Assembly: GCA_964421495.1 (NCBI GenBank)
Contig: CAYQXO010000010.1
Span: forward strand, 1-42,478
Direction of reading: 5' to 3'
DNA: 42,478 nucleotides
DNA from: CAJXOW01 sp964421495
GTDB lineage: Bacteria; Bacteroidota; Rhodothermia; Balneolales; Balneolaceae
The position numbers and the translations under genes were made by a program. Positions within the stretch are counted from its first letter, which is position 1. Every line of letters starts with the position of its first letter. The notes beneath the pieces are model-generated. The model ran no database searches. It had not been told where the DNA came from and saw nothing but the letters and a program-made list of their open reading frames with translations. This document shows, one piece after another, positions 1 to 8,025 of this stretch.

Positions 1-1814
1 ATTTTGGGATCTTTATTCTGCAGATCTTTAAAGCGTTCGTACGGACTTTTTGAGCGGTCCTTTTCTGTTTTATCGTTAACCACTTTAGAGTCTATCTGCA
101 ACCCGGGACCTACGAACTTGCTGAATCCCCGGGAAATTGTTTTCCGATGCTCGCGGATCAGTTTCTGTGCGAAAGAATTGTCGCACCGTAATATAACGGT
201 TCGTTTGCTGATATCCACGGGTTCTATGCGTTCAAGTTGAACGTGAAGCATCTGGGGGACTTCGCCCTCGAGTTGGTTAACGTATTTTTTCCAGGATTCT
301 TTTAAATCGGCTACATTCAGTTGCTCCGCTTTTTTTTGCTGTTGGACCGCGGCACCCGGACGATCTTCTTGTTCGCTTTTCTCGTGGATAGACCGTTGGA
401 GATTACTTTGGTATTTATCGAGGGAAGAGGATCCGAAAAAGTCGTGATGTTGTTGATTATTCGCCTGTTTCTCCCCGGACTGCGGGGCCTCCGAATCGGT
501 GACGGTTGGAGCGGAAGATTCGGGGACCTGCCTTTCTTTTTCATTCGACGACGGCGATGCGACCGCGGAGCTGTTTTTGTTGTCGATATCCGTTTTCCCC
601 TCTTTGCCGGCGGTTTCGTTTTCGGTCGGAGAGGGTGTCGCATCCGGTTGCCGGGAAGACGATGTTTTATCTTCTATTTCGTCTCCGTTTTGGAAATCAT
701 AGTTTTTTTTTAATTCCTGCAGACCGGAGATCAGGTTTTGCAGGGTACGGCTCCGCTGCATGTGTATGAGCTTGAGGACCGCTACTTCAAACTGCACGCG
801 AGGTTGCTGGGCCTGTTTGACATTGCGGACCGCCTCGCTGGCGATGTGAAGCATTCGCATTAAGTCGTCCCGGCTGAATGCCTCGGCTTTGTCGCGATAA
901 CGTTGCTTGGTATTGTCGGATGCTTCTACCAGGTACATGTGTTCGGAGTTTTTGGCTACATACAGGTTGCGCAGGTGTTCTAGCAGTTCCGTCAGAAATT
1001 CCTGGATGTCGTACCCCTCGTGGAGCACCTCGTTAATCAGTCCAAGTCCGCCATCGGCATCATGCTGTTCTATGGCGTCTGTCAATTCGAAGAGGCGATC
1101 GGTACTGACCACATTCAAGGCCCGCAGTAGCTGCTCGTGCTGAATGTCGGAACCGCAGAATGAAATCGCCTGGTCCATCAGTCCCAGGGCGTCGCGAAGG
1201 GCACCGTCGGCCTTTTTGGCAATTACATGCAGCGACTCGTCATCGATATCGATTTCCTCCCGGTCCGAAATAGTGCGCAGGTGCGAGACGATTTCATCGA
1301 CTTTGAGCCGCTTGAAATCGAAGCGCTGAACTCTGGAGAGAATCGTGGGTAAAACTTTGTTGGGTTCGGTCGTTGCAAAAATGAAAATAACGTGATCGGG
1401 CGGTTCTTCCAGCGTTTTCAGGAAAGCGTTAAACGCTGATTTGCTCAACATGTGAACTTCGTCGATAATGTATATTTTATAGCGACCGCTCTGGGGAGGG
1501 ACGCGGACGCGTTCGCGCAAGTCCCGTATATCTTCCACGCTGTTGTTGGAGGCGGCATCAATTTCAATGACATTCAGCGTCTGGTTTAACGCTTCTCCAT
1601 CGACCTCCTCGTCAATGTTGTTTACCTCGCGGGCCAATACACGGGCCATCGTGGTTTTTCCCACGCCGCGGGGACCGCTGAACATATAGGCATGCGAGAG
1701 ACGATCATGCTTAATCGCATTTTTGAGTGTGCTGCTGACATGTTGTTGTGATACGATTTCCTCGAATCGCTGAGGCCGATATTTTCGGGTTAACGCCCGG
1801 TACTCGTCACTCAT
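1..1814 (-). CDS. dnaX: DNA polymerase III subunit gamma/tau (partial, C-terminus off the left edge)
   Basis: This is the clamp-loader ATPase of the replicative polymerase holoenzyme, which loads the sliding clamp in the cytoplasm. The ATG at 1814 opens a frame of about 604 codons that is still open at base 1. Walker A GPRGVGKT is at residues 47-54, the Walker B motif DEVH at about 118-121, followed by LKTLEEPP and the sensor segment FATTEPNKVLPTIL. A Ser/Gln/Asp-rich linker (about residues 350-480) leads to a tau-like C-terminal domain. Two family hallmarks are missing. The four zinc-binding cysteines normally found between Walker A and the DAASNNSV motif are absent: residues 64-85 contain no cysteine. 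The SRC motif reads SRV (160-162). The fold and ATPase motifs leave little doubt about identity. It is the last gene of a minus-strand run, with 308 bp separating it from pepP. Confidence 0.95.
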   Translation of the reverse strand, partial: MSDEYRALTRKYRPQRFEEIVSQQHVSSTLKNAIKHDRLSHAYMFSGPRGVGKTTMARVLAREVNNIDEEVDGEALNQTLNVIEIDAASNNSVEDIRDLRERVRVPPQSGRYKIYIIDEVHMLSKSAFNAFLKTLEEPPDHVIFIFATTEPNKVLPTILSRVQRFDFKRLKVDEIVSHLRTISDREEIDIDDESLHVIAKKADGALRDALGLMDQAISFCGSDIQHEQLLRALNVVSTDRLFELTDAIEQHDADGGLGLINEVLHEGYDIQEFLTELLEHLRNLYVAKNSEHMYLVEASDNTKQRYRDKAEAFSRDDLMRMLHIASEAVRNVKQAQQPRVQFEVAVLKLIHMQRSRTLQNLISGLQELKKNYDFQNGDEIEDKTSSSRQPDATPSPTENETAGKEGKTDIDNKNSSAVASPSSNEKERQVPESSAPTVTDSEAPQSGEKQANNQQHHDFFGSSSLDKYQSNLQRSIHEKSEQEDRPGAAVQQQKKAEQLNVADLKESWKKYVNQLEGEVPQMLHVQLERIEPVDISKRTVILRCDNSFAQKLIREHRKTISRGFSKFVGPGLQIDSKVVNDKTEKDRSKSPYERFKDLQNKDPK

Positions 1815-1929
1815 ATAGCAGTATGTTAACTTGATTTATCCCTGAAGACCATTGATATCATATAATATAAAAAATAAGCAAGAATGCAGATGTCTAATTC
1901 ATTGCAGGATTATGTAGCCAACCGGCGCC

Positions 1930-2101
1930 CATTCGGGAAAAACGGGAGCGGCCAGCCGGTCAACCGATTGAAAATTTTTTCTCACGGCTTTGCCGGGTCA
2001 CAGGCAGCTGCCCGTAAATTCATACTTCCAACATTTACCAAGATCCGTTCGAAAAATTTTTAGTTCTCTGCCCGGCTGGCCGCTCCCGTTTTTCCCGAAT
2101 G
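1930..2101. repeat. 172-bp element bounded by 30-bp perfect inverted repeats
   Basis: The 30 bases at 1930-1959 are the exact reverse complement of 2072-2101, with 112 bp between them. The arm contains GGGAAAAACGGGAGCGG, similar to the arms of the elements at 7401-7571 and 13274-13460. It fills most of the gap between the pepP stop and the dnaX start. It has no coding capacity and could be a MITE-like non-autonomous element, or a long hairpin if transcribed. Confidence 0.85.
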
Positions 2102-2122
2102 AGTTCCCTGCCCTCCGTCGCT

Positions 2123-3457
2123 TTAGCTGTTCATCAGTTTTTCTATTTCGTCAATCTCCTTCGGCACATCTGTCATGTTTTCGTAGCTGTCGTCGGTAAT
2201 GATTACATTATCTTCAATGCGGACTCCACCGAAGTCGAACATCTCCCGGAGTTTGCTTTCATTTAAATACGAAGCTTTTTCTTCGTCTTTGAAAGCGGGC
2301 TCGAGTAGGGCCGGGATGATGTAGCAACCGGGCTCAATGGTCAGGACCATATTGGGTTCGAGCGTGCGTCGTACGCGCAGGTATTTGAGCCCGGGCCGGT
2401 CGATACGTTCCACCCCTTTTGGATAACCGCCGACGTCGTGGGTATCCAGGCCGAGGAAATGGCCGAGTCCGTGCGGATAAAAGAGGGCGAAAATATCCTG
2501 GTCCATCAGTTCATCCACTTCACCGTAAACCAGATCAAGCTCTTTTAGTCCCTCGAGTATGACCCGGGCGGAGAGCAAGTGGAGTTCTTCCATTTTCACC
2601 CCGGGTTTCGTCTGCTTTAACACTTCTTTTTGAGCGTTGAGTACGGATTGATACATGCCGGCCTGGAGGTCCGAGTAGGTCCCGTCGGCGGGGTAAGTGC
2701 GCGTAAAGTCGGATGAATATCCATTGTATTCATACCCGGCATCGATGAGGAACAGATCGTCTGCCTCAATTCGATCGGTACAATTCACGTAGTGAAGGAT
2801 GGCACTGTTTTTCCCGCTGGCGTGAATGCCGTTATAAGCTTCCTGCAGCAAGCCGTGCTTGCGATTATAATAGTCGAAGGTTGCCTTTATTTCATATTCG
2901 TATTTGCCGGGTTCCACGGCTTTCATGACTTCCCGGTGGGCCAGGCTGTTAATGCGGGAAGCCTCGCGAAGCTGGTCGAGCTCCCAATCGGTTTTCAGGG
3001 AACGGCAGTAGGTGATGGCATCGGTCAGGGATTCCGTGTCGAATTCCGTCCTGTTATATAACTCCTCCAGGAATTCAACCTGTTCCTCGTCGAGGCAGTA
3101 AATAAGGTCGGGATTCAACTCTTCGAGCAGGTCCGGCAGGTTTTCATCATAATGAAGATAGTCGGGCTCGTATTCCTGTTGATAGGCCTCCCGCGATTTT
3201 ATAAATCCGTGCCATACAGCATATTGGGCATCGCGTTGCGGAGCAAACAAATGATACTCCTCTTTCTGCAGATCCAGCAGCATATGGAAATCGGGTTCGT
3301 TCACCCCGGTCAGATACCAGAAATTGGAGTCCTGCCGAAAGGGAAACTCGAAATCCGTATCGTGGCGGTACATTATTTCCGCTCCTTTCAGGTAGACGAG
3401 ACTGTGTTGTCCGTCTTCAAATAAAGAGAATAGTTTTTTACGATGTAATGCATGCAT
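2123..3457 (-). CDS. pepP: Xaa-Pro aminopeptidase (M24B metallopeptidase)
   Basis: This cytoplasmic aminopeptidase removes N-terminal residues that precede proline. Its 444 residues match the PepP family length. Residues 1-135 form the AMP_N (creatinase N-terminal-like) domain, and the pita-bread catalytic domain follows from about 160. The five expected metal ligands are visible: D239 in LIDAG, D250 in SSDFTRTYP, H333 in HGLGHFLGLDTHDVGG, E375 in TIEPG and E415 in VRIED. It therefore looks catalytically intact with a dinuclear metal centre. The ATG at 3457 is chosen because the AMP_N domain begins at once after it. The gene lies 36 bp downstream of the HsdR-N-type gene on the same strand and may be co-transcribed with it. 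Confidence 0.93.
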   Translation of the reverse strand: MHALHRKKLFSLFEDGQHSLVYLKGAEIMYRHDTDFEFPFRQDSNFWYLTGVNEPDFHMLLDLQKEEYHLFAPQRDAQYAVWHGFIKSREAYQQEYEPDYLHYDENLPDLLEELNPDLIYCLDEEQVEFLEELYNRTEFDTESLTDAITYCRSLKTDWELDQLREASRINSLAHREVMKAVEPGKYEYEIKATFDYYNRKHGLLQEAYNGIHASGKNSAILHYVNCTDRIEADDLFLIDAGYEYNGYSSDFTRTYPADGTYSDLQAGMYQSVLNAQKEVLKQTKPGVKMEELHLLSARVILEGLKELDLVYGEVDELMDQDIFALFYPHGLGHFLGLDTHDVGGYPKGVERIDRPGLKYLRVRRTLEPNMVLTIEPGCYIIPALLEPAFKDEEKASYLNESKLREMFDFGGVRIEDNVIITDDSYENMTDVPKEIDEIEKLMNS

Positions 3458-3493
3458 AAGGCGATCGACCGATCTATAGTTAATTGAAAATTA

Positions 3494-4435
3494 TTATGTA
3501 TTAAAAAACCATCGGGCTATCCGCGATGAAAGTTTGCGAAATCGATCCACGGAAAGCTTGTTAATTTCGAGGGACAACTGATCTTCGGCGTTGTATTCCC
3601 CGATTTGTCCGGAGGTATATACAAACATATTGGGCTCTTGATTGTCAAAAAGCAAATTAAGGTTTATATCGATGAACCCAATATTTTCTTTTTCCCGATT
3701 GACAATGCACGCCAGGTGCGAGGTGTTTTTTTGGGATGCGATGAAGGCGATGGCAGTGCGTATCCTGGGTTGTTTCTCTATCTCCTCAACATAATAGTAG
3801 TGATCCAGTACAAGGGGATCGGGATGCCGGCTAAAGGAGAGAAAAGTGATAGAGGGGTCGCTCTGTTCGTTGTGGACCCAAAAATGATCGATGACCGGAG
3901 CGAGGAGGGCTTGCAGCTCCGGCGGCGATTGCTTTCCCATGAATCCCCGACCCACCCAATAGTCGGTGGCTTTTGATCGAACGGAATCGAGCGTGAAAGA
4001 GGAGGGGGGTTTGTCGAGGGCGGTGGCCTGTTCTTGTTGAAGATTGTACCAGAGGTCGGTATACCCGTTGCTCAGAAGGATCAGGGGCGCTTGAATTTTT
4101 CGATTGTAGAGGGCGATTTGCCGGGCGGCCTTCTCGGAAATAGGGATGTGTTCTGCCTTGCACTCCACCAGGAGGGCCGGGTTAAAATCGGTGTTATAGC
4201 AAACGATGTCCGTTCGATGAGCGGTGTCTTCGGTGGATAAATGAACGGCGGCCTCGGTGGAAATGCGGGATTTTGGGAAGAGCGACTCATACATAAAACA
4301 ATTCAGCAGCCGCTGCCGTACGCGCTCTTCAGGCTGGATTTTGAGGGACTGACTCCTAACCGGGTCCCACAACATTTTTTTATCCCCCCGATATACCAGA
4401 TGAGGATAGTGTAAGCGCGCCAGGCTTTGGAACAT
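3494..4435 (-). CDS. HsdR N-terminal-domain (PD-(D/E)XK-like) protein of unknown role
   Basis: Residues 1 to about 135 resemble the type I restriction enzyme R-subunit N-terminal nuclease domain. An ERVRQRLL helix is followed by R74-T75-D76 in HRTDIVCYN and then LLVECKAE, giving a D76...E91-x-K93 nuclease core, and by LLSNGYTDLWY. Short stand-alone versions of this domain are common in Bacteroidota with no restriction system beside them. Here the protein is 313 residues, with an extra C-terminal half (about 150-313) that I do not recognise. That half is rich in beta-strand-like segments. There are no HsdM, HsdS or helicase genes nearby, so a DNA-repair or housekeeping role is as likely as restriction. 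The product is probably cytoplasmic, with no signal peptide or membrane segment. Confidence 0.75.
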   Translation of the reverse strand: MFQSLARLHYPHLVYRGDKKMLWDPVRSQSLKIQPEERVRQRLLNCFMYESLFPKSRISTEAAVHLSTEDTAHRTDIVCYNTDFNPALLVECKAEHIPISEKAARQIALYNRKIQAPLILLSNGYTDLWYNLQQEQATALDKPPSSFTLDSVRSKATDYWVGRGFMGKQSPPELQALLAPVIDHFWVHNEQSDPSITFLSFSRHPDPLVLDHYYYVEEIEKQPRIRTAIAFIASQKNTSHLACIVNREKENIGFIDINLNLLFDNQEPNMFVYTSGQIGEYNAEDQLSLEINKLSVDRFRKLSSRIARWFFNT

Positions 4436-4518
4436 AAAAACAGTGAATTATGAGTACACCCGCTGTACGTGTCTGATTAACGGGGATTTGTCGGGATCAT
4501 CACAAGTTTATTGTTATC

Positions 4519-4649
4519 TAAGTCGGAAGCCGGAAGCCGGAGGCCGGAAGGCTATTCCGATAGGTAACACCGGGGTGTATATACACCATGCCGTAACTTG
4601 CTCGAATAGCCTTCCGCCTTCCGGCATCCGCCTTCCGGCTTCCGACTTA
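4519..4649. repeat. 131-bp inverted-repeat element with GGAAGCC-type tandem units
   Basis: The outer arms (4519-4535 and 4633-4649) are a 17-bp perfect inverted repeat. Inner arms around 4544-4557 and 4604-4616 also pair. The arms are built of short near-tandem units such as CGGAAGC, CGGAGGC and CGGAAGG, so alternative register pairings are possible. It sits between the start of the HsdR-N-type gene and the end of yidC. It may work as a strong hairpin ending yidC transcription, or be a REP-like element. Confidence 0.8.
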
Positions 4650-4659
4650 TATTATACCA

Positions 4660-6456
4660 TCAACTGTTGGTGGCAACCTGTTCATGAACCTTTTCCTTGT
4701 CGATCTGTTTGTTAATCCAGAACTGCTGGAGAATCGACAGAGCATTGAAGAACAAGTAGTAGAGGCTGAGTCCGGCCGCAAAGTTATTGAACACAAATAG
4801 CAGTATGAACGGAAGAATGTACTGGAATGATTTCATGGACGGCCCTCCTGCGCCACCTCCGCCCCCGGTGGCTCCTCCCGTCATCTGGGTTTGCACGGCC
4901 ATACTTGCACTCATCAATACTACGAAACCTCCAAGATGGTCTCCCAGGAATGGGACGCTGAAAGGGAGATTGATGAGCATATCCGGGGCTGACAGGTCAT
5001 CGACCCACAGGAACGATTTTTGGCGAATGAGTATGGAATTCTGGAAAAAGCGATATAAGGTTATGAGGACCGGAAACTGTAACAGGGTCGGCAGACATCC
5101 TCCCAGGGGGTTGACATCGGCCTTTTTGTACAGCTTCATCGTTTCTTTTTGCTGTTTCTGGGGGTTGTCCTTGTATTTCTCCTGTATTTCTTTCAATTCA
5201 GGCTGGAGTTCCCGCATCGCCGCCATACTCTTGAAACTTTTCTTGGTCAGCGGATAAAGTACGCCTTTTATGGCGATGGCAAACAGGATGATGTCCAGTC
5301 CGTAATTACCGAGGTAGCCGCTGACAAAGGAGAAAAATGGTATGATAATATAGCGAACGAGGGGGTCGGAGAACCAGTTGATCCCCCAGAAGCCCACGTT
5401 GACCATGTCGTAGGCATGGCCGTCATAGTGTTTTAGTTCCTGGTATTGTAGCGGACCGATAAACAGTTGATATCCGATTTGCCTGTCGTCCGTAATTTTT
5501 GAGCGAATCGTGGTACTGTAGTGATGCTCGGTCGTGGCCTGATCGATTTGGCCGGAAACTTCTCCGGTAAGCCGTGCGCCCTCGGTGGGGGTAGTGGGCT
5601 TTACCATCTGGGTGAAGAATTTGTTGCGGGACGATACCCAGCGTACGCTGCCGTTGAAGTTTTTTTCCGACCGGCCGGCTTCATCCTGTTTGAACCGTTC
5701 CATTTCTCCGCCCATGAAGACGTAGCTGGAGACCGACTGATTTTCCTGGCTTTTATTTTTTTCCGTAAGATTAAGGGGAGGATCCCAGGTAAAGTCGATG
5801 CTGCCGCCGGCAATCTGTTCGGTAAGGTTGTCGAGATCGATATCCAGGTCAATACGATACGTATCGCCGTAAAAGGTATAGGTGTAGGTTAACGTCTGGC
5901 CGTTTTCCAGTTCCAGGTTATAAGTCAGGGTTTTATTTTCATTCTCTCCGATACGAAGATAATCGGTTGACCCTTGCTGATTAAACAGAATCCGCGAGGT
6001 TTCGACATTCATGTTGTCTCTTGTAAGAAAACCAAGAGAATAGGCAGATCGTACGGTGTCTTTAATGAGCTGTACGGGCTCGTCGTCCCACCGCGTAAAT
6101 TGTTTGAGTACGATTTGATTAGGTCCCGCCCCCAGGTTGGTGAATTCGCTTCGGTATAAGGGGGTTTCGACGGTAACCAGGCTGGTGTCTTTCGCCTGGG
6201 CCCCGGCAAACGGTTCGGGAATGGGAGCGGATTCTTCCGGCTCCTCTTCCACGGATTGCTGTTTGGGCGTTTGAGGTTCGGCAGGCGTTTGAGTTGAAGG
6301 TTGACCGGTATCAGCCTGCGCGGCGGCAATACTGTCTTGCCTGGCTTGTTCCGCCTGGCGCTGTTGCAATTCTTCCTGGCTGGGGGCCATGAAATAAAAC
6401 CAGGCTAGCATGATGAAAAATATCAGAATAAGGCCCGTTGCCGTATTACGATCCAA
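4660..6456 (-). CDS. yidC: Membrane protein insertase YidC (TTG start)
   Basis: YidC inserts and folds inner-membrane proteins, alone or with SecYEG. The 598-residue protein has an N-terminal membrane anchor (about 7-25, ATGLILIFFIMLAWFYFM). A Pro/Glu/Gln-rich linker follows, then a large periplasmic beta-domain typical of Gram-negative YidC (about 70-340). The conserved 60KD_IMP insertase core follows, with IIPFFSFVSGYLGNYGLDII, LTKKSFKSMAAM and NPLGGCLPTLLQFPVLITLY. A Gly-rich loop (GGATGGGGGAGGP) lies between late membrane segments. The start is TTG at 6456, five bases after AAGGAG, one of the few clear ribosome-binding sites in the window. It is the last gene of rpmH-rnpA-yidD-yidC and its ribosome-binding site overlaps the yidD stop, so the two are likely translationally coupled. 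Confidence 0.96.
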   Translation of the reverse strand: MDRNTATGLILIFFIMLAWFYFMAPSQEELQQRQAEQARQDSIAAAQADTGQPSTQTPAEPQTPKQQSVEEEPEESAPIPEPFAGAQAKDTSLVTVETPLYRSEFTNLGAGPNQIVLKQFTRWDDEPVQLIKDTVRSAYSLGFLTRDNMNVETSRILFNQQGSTDYLRIGENENKTLTYNLELENGQTLTYTYTFYGDTYRIDLDIDLDNLTEQIAGGSIDFTWDPPLNLTEKNKSQENQSVSSYVFMGGEMERFKQDEAGRSEKNFNGSVRWVSSRNKFFTQMVKPTTPTEGARLTGEVSGQIDQATTEHHYSTTIRSKITDDRQIGYQLFIGPLQYQELKHYDGHAYDMVNVGFWGINWFSDPLVRYIIIPFFSFVSGYLGNYGLDIILFAIAIKGVLYPLTKKSFKSMAAMRELQPELKEIQEKYKDNPQKQQKETMKLYKKADVNPLGGCLPTLLQFPVLITLYRFFQNSILIRQKSFLWVDDLSAPDMLINLPFSVPFLGDHLGGFVVLMSASMAVQTQMTGGATGGGGGAGGPSMKSFQYILPFILLFVFNNFAAGLSLYYLFFNALSILQQFWINKQIDKEKVHEQVATNS

Positions 6457-6461
6457 TGGTA

Positions 6462-6467
6462 CTCCTT
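6462..6467 (-). promoter_or_regulatory. Ribosome-binding site of yidC
   Basis: AAGGAG on the minus strand ends five bases before the TTG start of yidC and overlaps the TAA stop of yidD (6466-6468). It decides the non-ATG start and suggests coupled translation of yidD and yidC. Confidence 0.85.
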
Positions 6468-6714
6468 AATTAGTTTTTAAACGTTTGTGGTTGGTTTTAG
6501 TTGATTCGGGAACCGGGTCGTGCCCCCCTTTACTCCAGGGATGACAAGAGAAGATGCGGCGGACAGATAAAGTCATGCCTCTGAAAATGCCATGCTTTTT
6601 AAATGCTTCAATGGCATAATGACTGCAAGTGGGGGTATAACGGCAGCTTCGCGAAGTATGAGGAGAGATTACGAGCTGATAAAGACGAATAAGAGCAATA
6701 AATACATGTCGCAT
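6466..6714 (-). CDS. yidD: Membrane protein insertion efficiency factor YidD
   Basis: This small protein is associated with the inner membrane and assists YidC-dependent insertion. The 82 residues show the family pattern LIRLYQLVISP, CRYTPTCSHYAIEAFKKHG and CHPWSKGGHDPVP, including the conserved cysteines. The ATG at 6714 comes three bases after the rnpA stop. Together with the yidC ribosome-binding site overlapping the yidD stop, this packs rnpA, yidD and yidC into one tight operon. The short basic tail (after about residue 70) is variable in the family. Confidence 0.95.
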   Translation of the reverse strand: MRHVFIALIRLYQLVISPHTSRSCRYTPTCSHYAIEAFKKHGIFRGMTLSVRRIFSCHPWSKGGHDPVPESTKTNHKRLKTN

Positions 6715-6717
6715 GAT

Positions 6718-7137
6718 TCAGTCTACTAATCTCGAGGAATCGATAAAATGATAGGTCTTATCTAGCAAATAATTTACGTCATCGTTTACCCGCTCATAAT
6801 CAAGATCCAGGATCCGGGCCGAAAAAGCACCGTGAAATCCGGCGTTACCAGCATGCACCCGTTCGCACAGATAACGCTGTTTTTTGCGATAGGCTTCCCG
6901 CATCAGACGTTTTGCGTTGTTTCTGTAGGCGGCCTTTCCCAGAGTTGTTTTTACAATAAAACCTGCCTGGCAGCCTTTATCAGGTTGATCCGGAAAGAGT
7001 AGAAACCGGAAATTCAGGAAGCGGGCGTGATAGATTGTAACGCCGTTTCCCTGGAATAGCCGATTAAAATTCTCTCGTCCACGTAAAATTCGGCTTTTCG
7101 GTAAACGCTGATCATCGCTGCAGGAAAGAGAAGCCAT
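6718..7137 (-). CDS. rnpA: Ribonuclease P protein component
   Basis: RnpA is the basic protein subunit of RNase P, which helps the RNA subunit cut the 5' leader from precursor tRNAs. At 139 residues it is near the usual length. It carries LPKSRILRGRENFNRLFQ at the N-terminus and the RNR-type signature (residues 71-84, YRNNAKRLMREAYR). The ATG at 7137 follows the rpmH stop by four bases, matching the near-universal rpmH-rnpA arrangement. The catalytic RNA gene (rnpB) was not seen in the window. Confidence 0.94.
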   Translation of the reverse strand: MASLSCSDDQRLPKSRILRGRENFNRLFQGNGVTIYHARFLNFRFLLFPDQPDKGCQAGFIVKTTLGKAAYRNNAKRLMREAYRKKQRYLCERVHAGNAGFHGAFSARILDLDYERVNDDVNYLLDKTYHFIDSSRLVD

Positions 7138-7141
7138 CGCA

Positions 7142-7297
7142 TTATTTAGGCCCGCGTTCGTCGCTGACGGTAGAACGCTTGCGTCCTTTCTTGCGGCGCC
7201 TTTTGAGAACTTTTTTCCCGTTTTTCGAGCGGTTGCGTTTACGAAATCCGTGTTTGTTCTTACGCTTTTTCTTGCTCGGTTGATAGGTACGCTTCAT
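7142..7297 (-). CDS. rpmH: 50S ribosomal protein L34
   Basis: L34 is a small, very basic large-subunit ribosomal protein. The 51-residue product begins MKRTYQPSKKKRKNKHGFRK and ends in an Arg/Lys-rich stretch followed by an unusual short acidic tail (TVSDERGPK). The usual family length is 44-52 residues. It is the first gene of the minus-strand rpmH-rnpA-yidD-yidC operon. No clear Shine-Dalgarno sequence precedes its ATG at 7297. Upstream on the minus strand a TTGACA sequence (about 7331-7336) may be part of the operon promoter. Confidence 0.96.
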   Translation of the reverse strand: MKRTYQPSKKKRKNKHGFRKRNRSKNGKKVLKRRRKKGRKRSTVSDERGPK

Positions 7298-7400
7298 AAA
7301 TTAAATCGCACTTTTTCATTTGCGGTGTCAATTTTTGCAGACTCACAATTTAATAAACAAAAACGTAAAATAAGAATCATAATTGTTTAATGGGTGTGAT

Positions 7401-7571
7401 AGAGCCCTTTGAAAAAAGCGGGGAGGGCGCGGGAGGGAGGGAAAGTAAGCTGAAATGTGATGTTCAGGTATCCGAGTTAAAAACACCGTCTTTTAGTGAT
7501 TACACGTTTCAGCCATAAGGCTTAACATCCCATTTTCTACAGAGGCCTCCCCGCTTTTTTCAAAGGGCTCT
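7401..7571. repeat. 171-bp element bounded by 26-bp perfect inverted repeats
   Basis: Bases 7401-7426 are the exact reverse complement of 7546-7571. The inner part of the arm, TTTGAAAAAAGCGGGGAGG, nearly matches the arm of the element at 13274-13460 and resembles the arm at 1930-1959. The outermost bases differ between copies yet still pair within each copy. It lies in the 728-bp divergent gap between rpmH and secA. The rest of that gap (7572-7939) holds no open frame that I can support and no DnaA-box cluster. Confidence 0.85.
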
Positions 7572-7939
7572 GACATATTGATAATCGTCCGCTTGTTGAT
7601 TTGCTCGGATTAAAATAGGGTACCAGTCATGTTTTAAAGAGGACTGTTTCCGTTGATCCAGAAAGGGAGGATGTCAAGGGAGGTAGAGTTGGGAGCGCTT
7701 AATTTCGCAGCAAGTTGAGCTTCACTGAATTTTCCGCAGGTCTTTGTGAAATAGCTGCAGAATCTTAGCTTGTGGTAATAACTGTTGATTTTAGACGTGT
7801 AGAGGAAGCTGTCAATGCTGGAAAATCTGTGAGAAATCCGGGCTTAATTCGGGTCAACTCGGATATTTTTTTAATATTTATAATAATTGTTGTAGGCTAA
7901 TTCGGGCGTGCATTCGTTAGGAATTTGCTAATTTATATA

Positions 7940-7983
7940 GAGATCTTTGAAAAACCGGTGCGCACCGGTTTTTCAAAGATCTC
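7940..7983. repeat. 44-bp perfect palindrome in the secA leader
   Basis: The sequence reads the same on both strands for 44 bases, with its centre between 7961 and 7962. Each half contains CTTTGAAAAACCGG, like the arms of the inverted-repeat elements at 7401 and 13274 but with no spacer. It ends 42 bases before the secA start codon. In RNA it would form a long hairpin in the leader, and in DNA a cruciform is possible. Confidence 0.85.
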
Positions 7984-8025
7984 ATAAAAACTTTTAAAAT
8001 CAAGCACGTAATTTAGCCGCCTATT

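Noticed and set aside
7298..8025. Possible replication origin in the 728-bp rpmH-secA gap
   Set aside because: No clusters of DnaA boxes (TTATCCACA-type) were found and dnaA is not adjacent; the gap is mostly inverted repeats.
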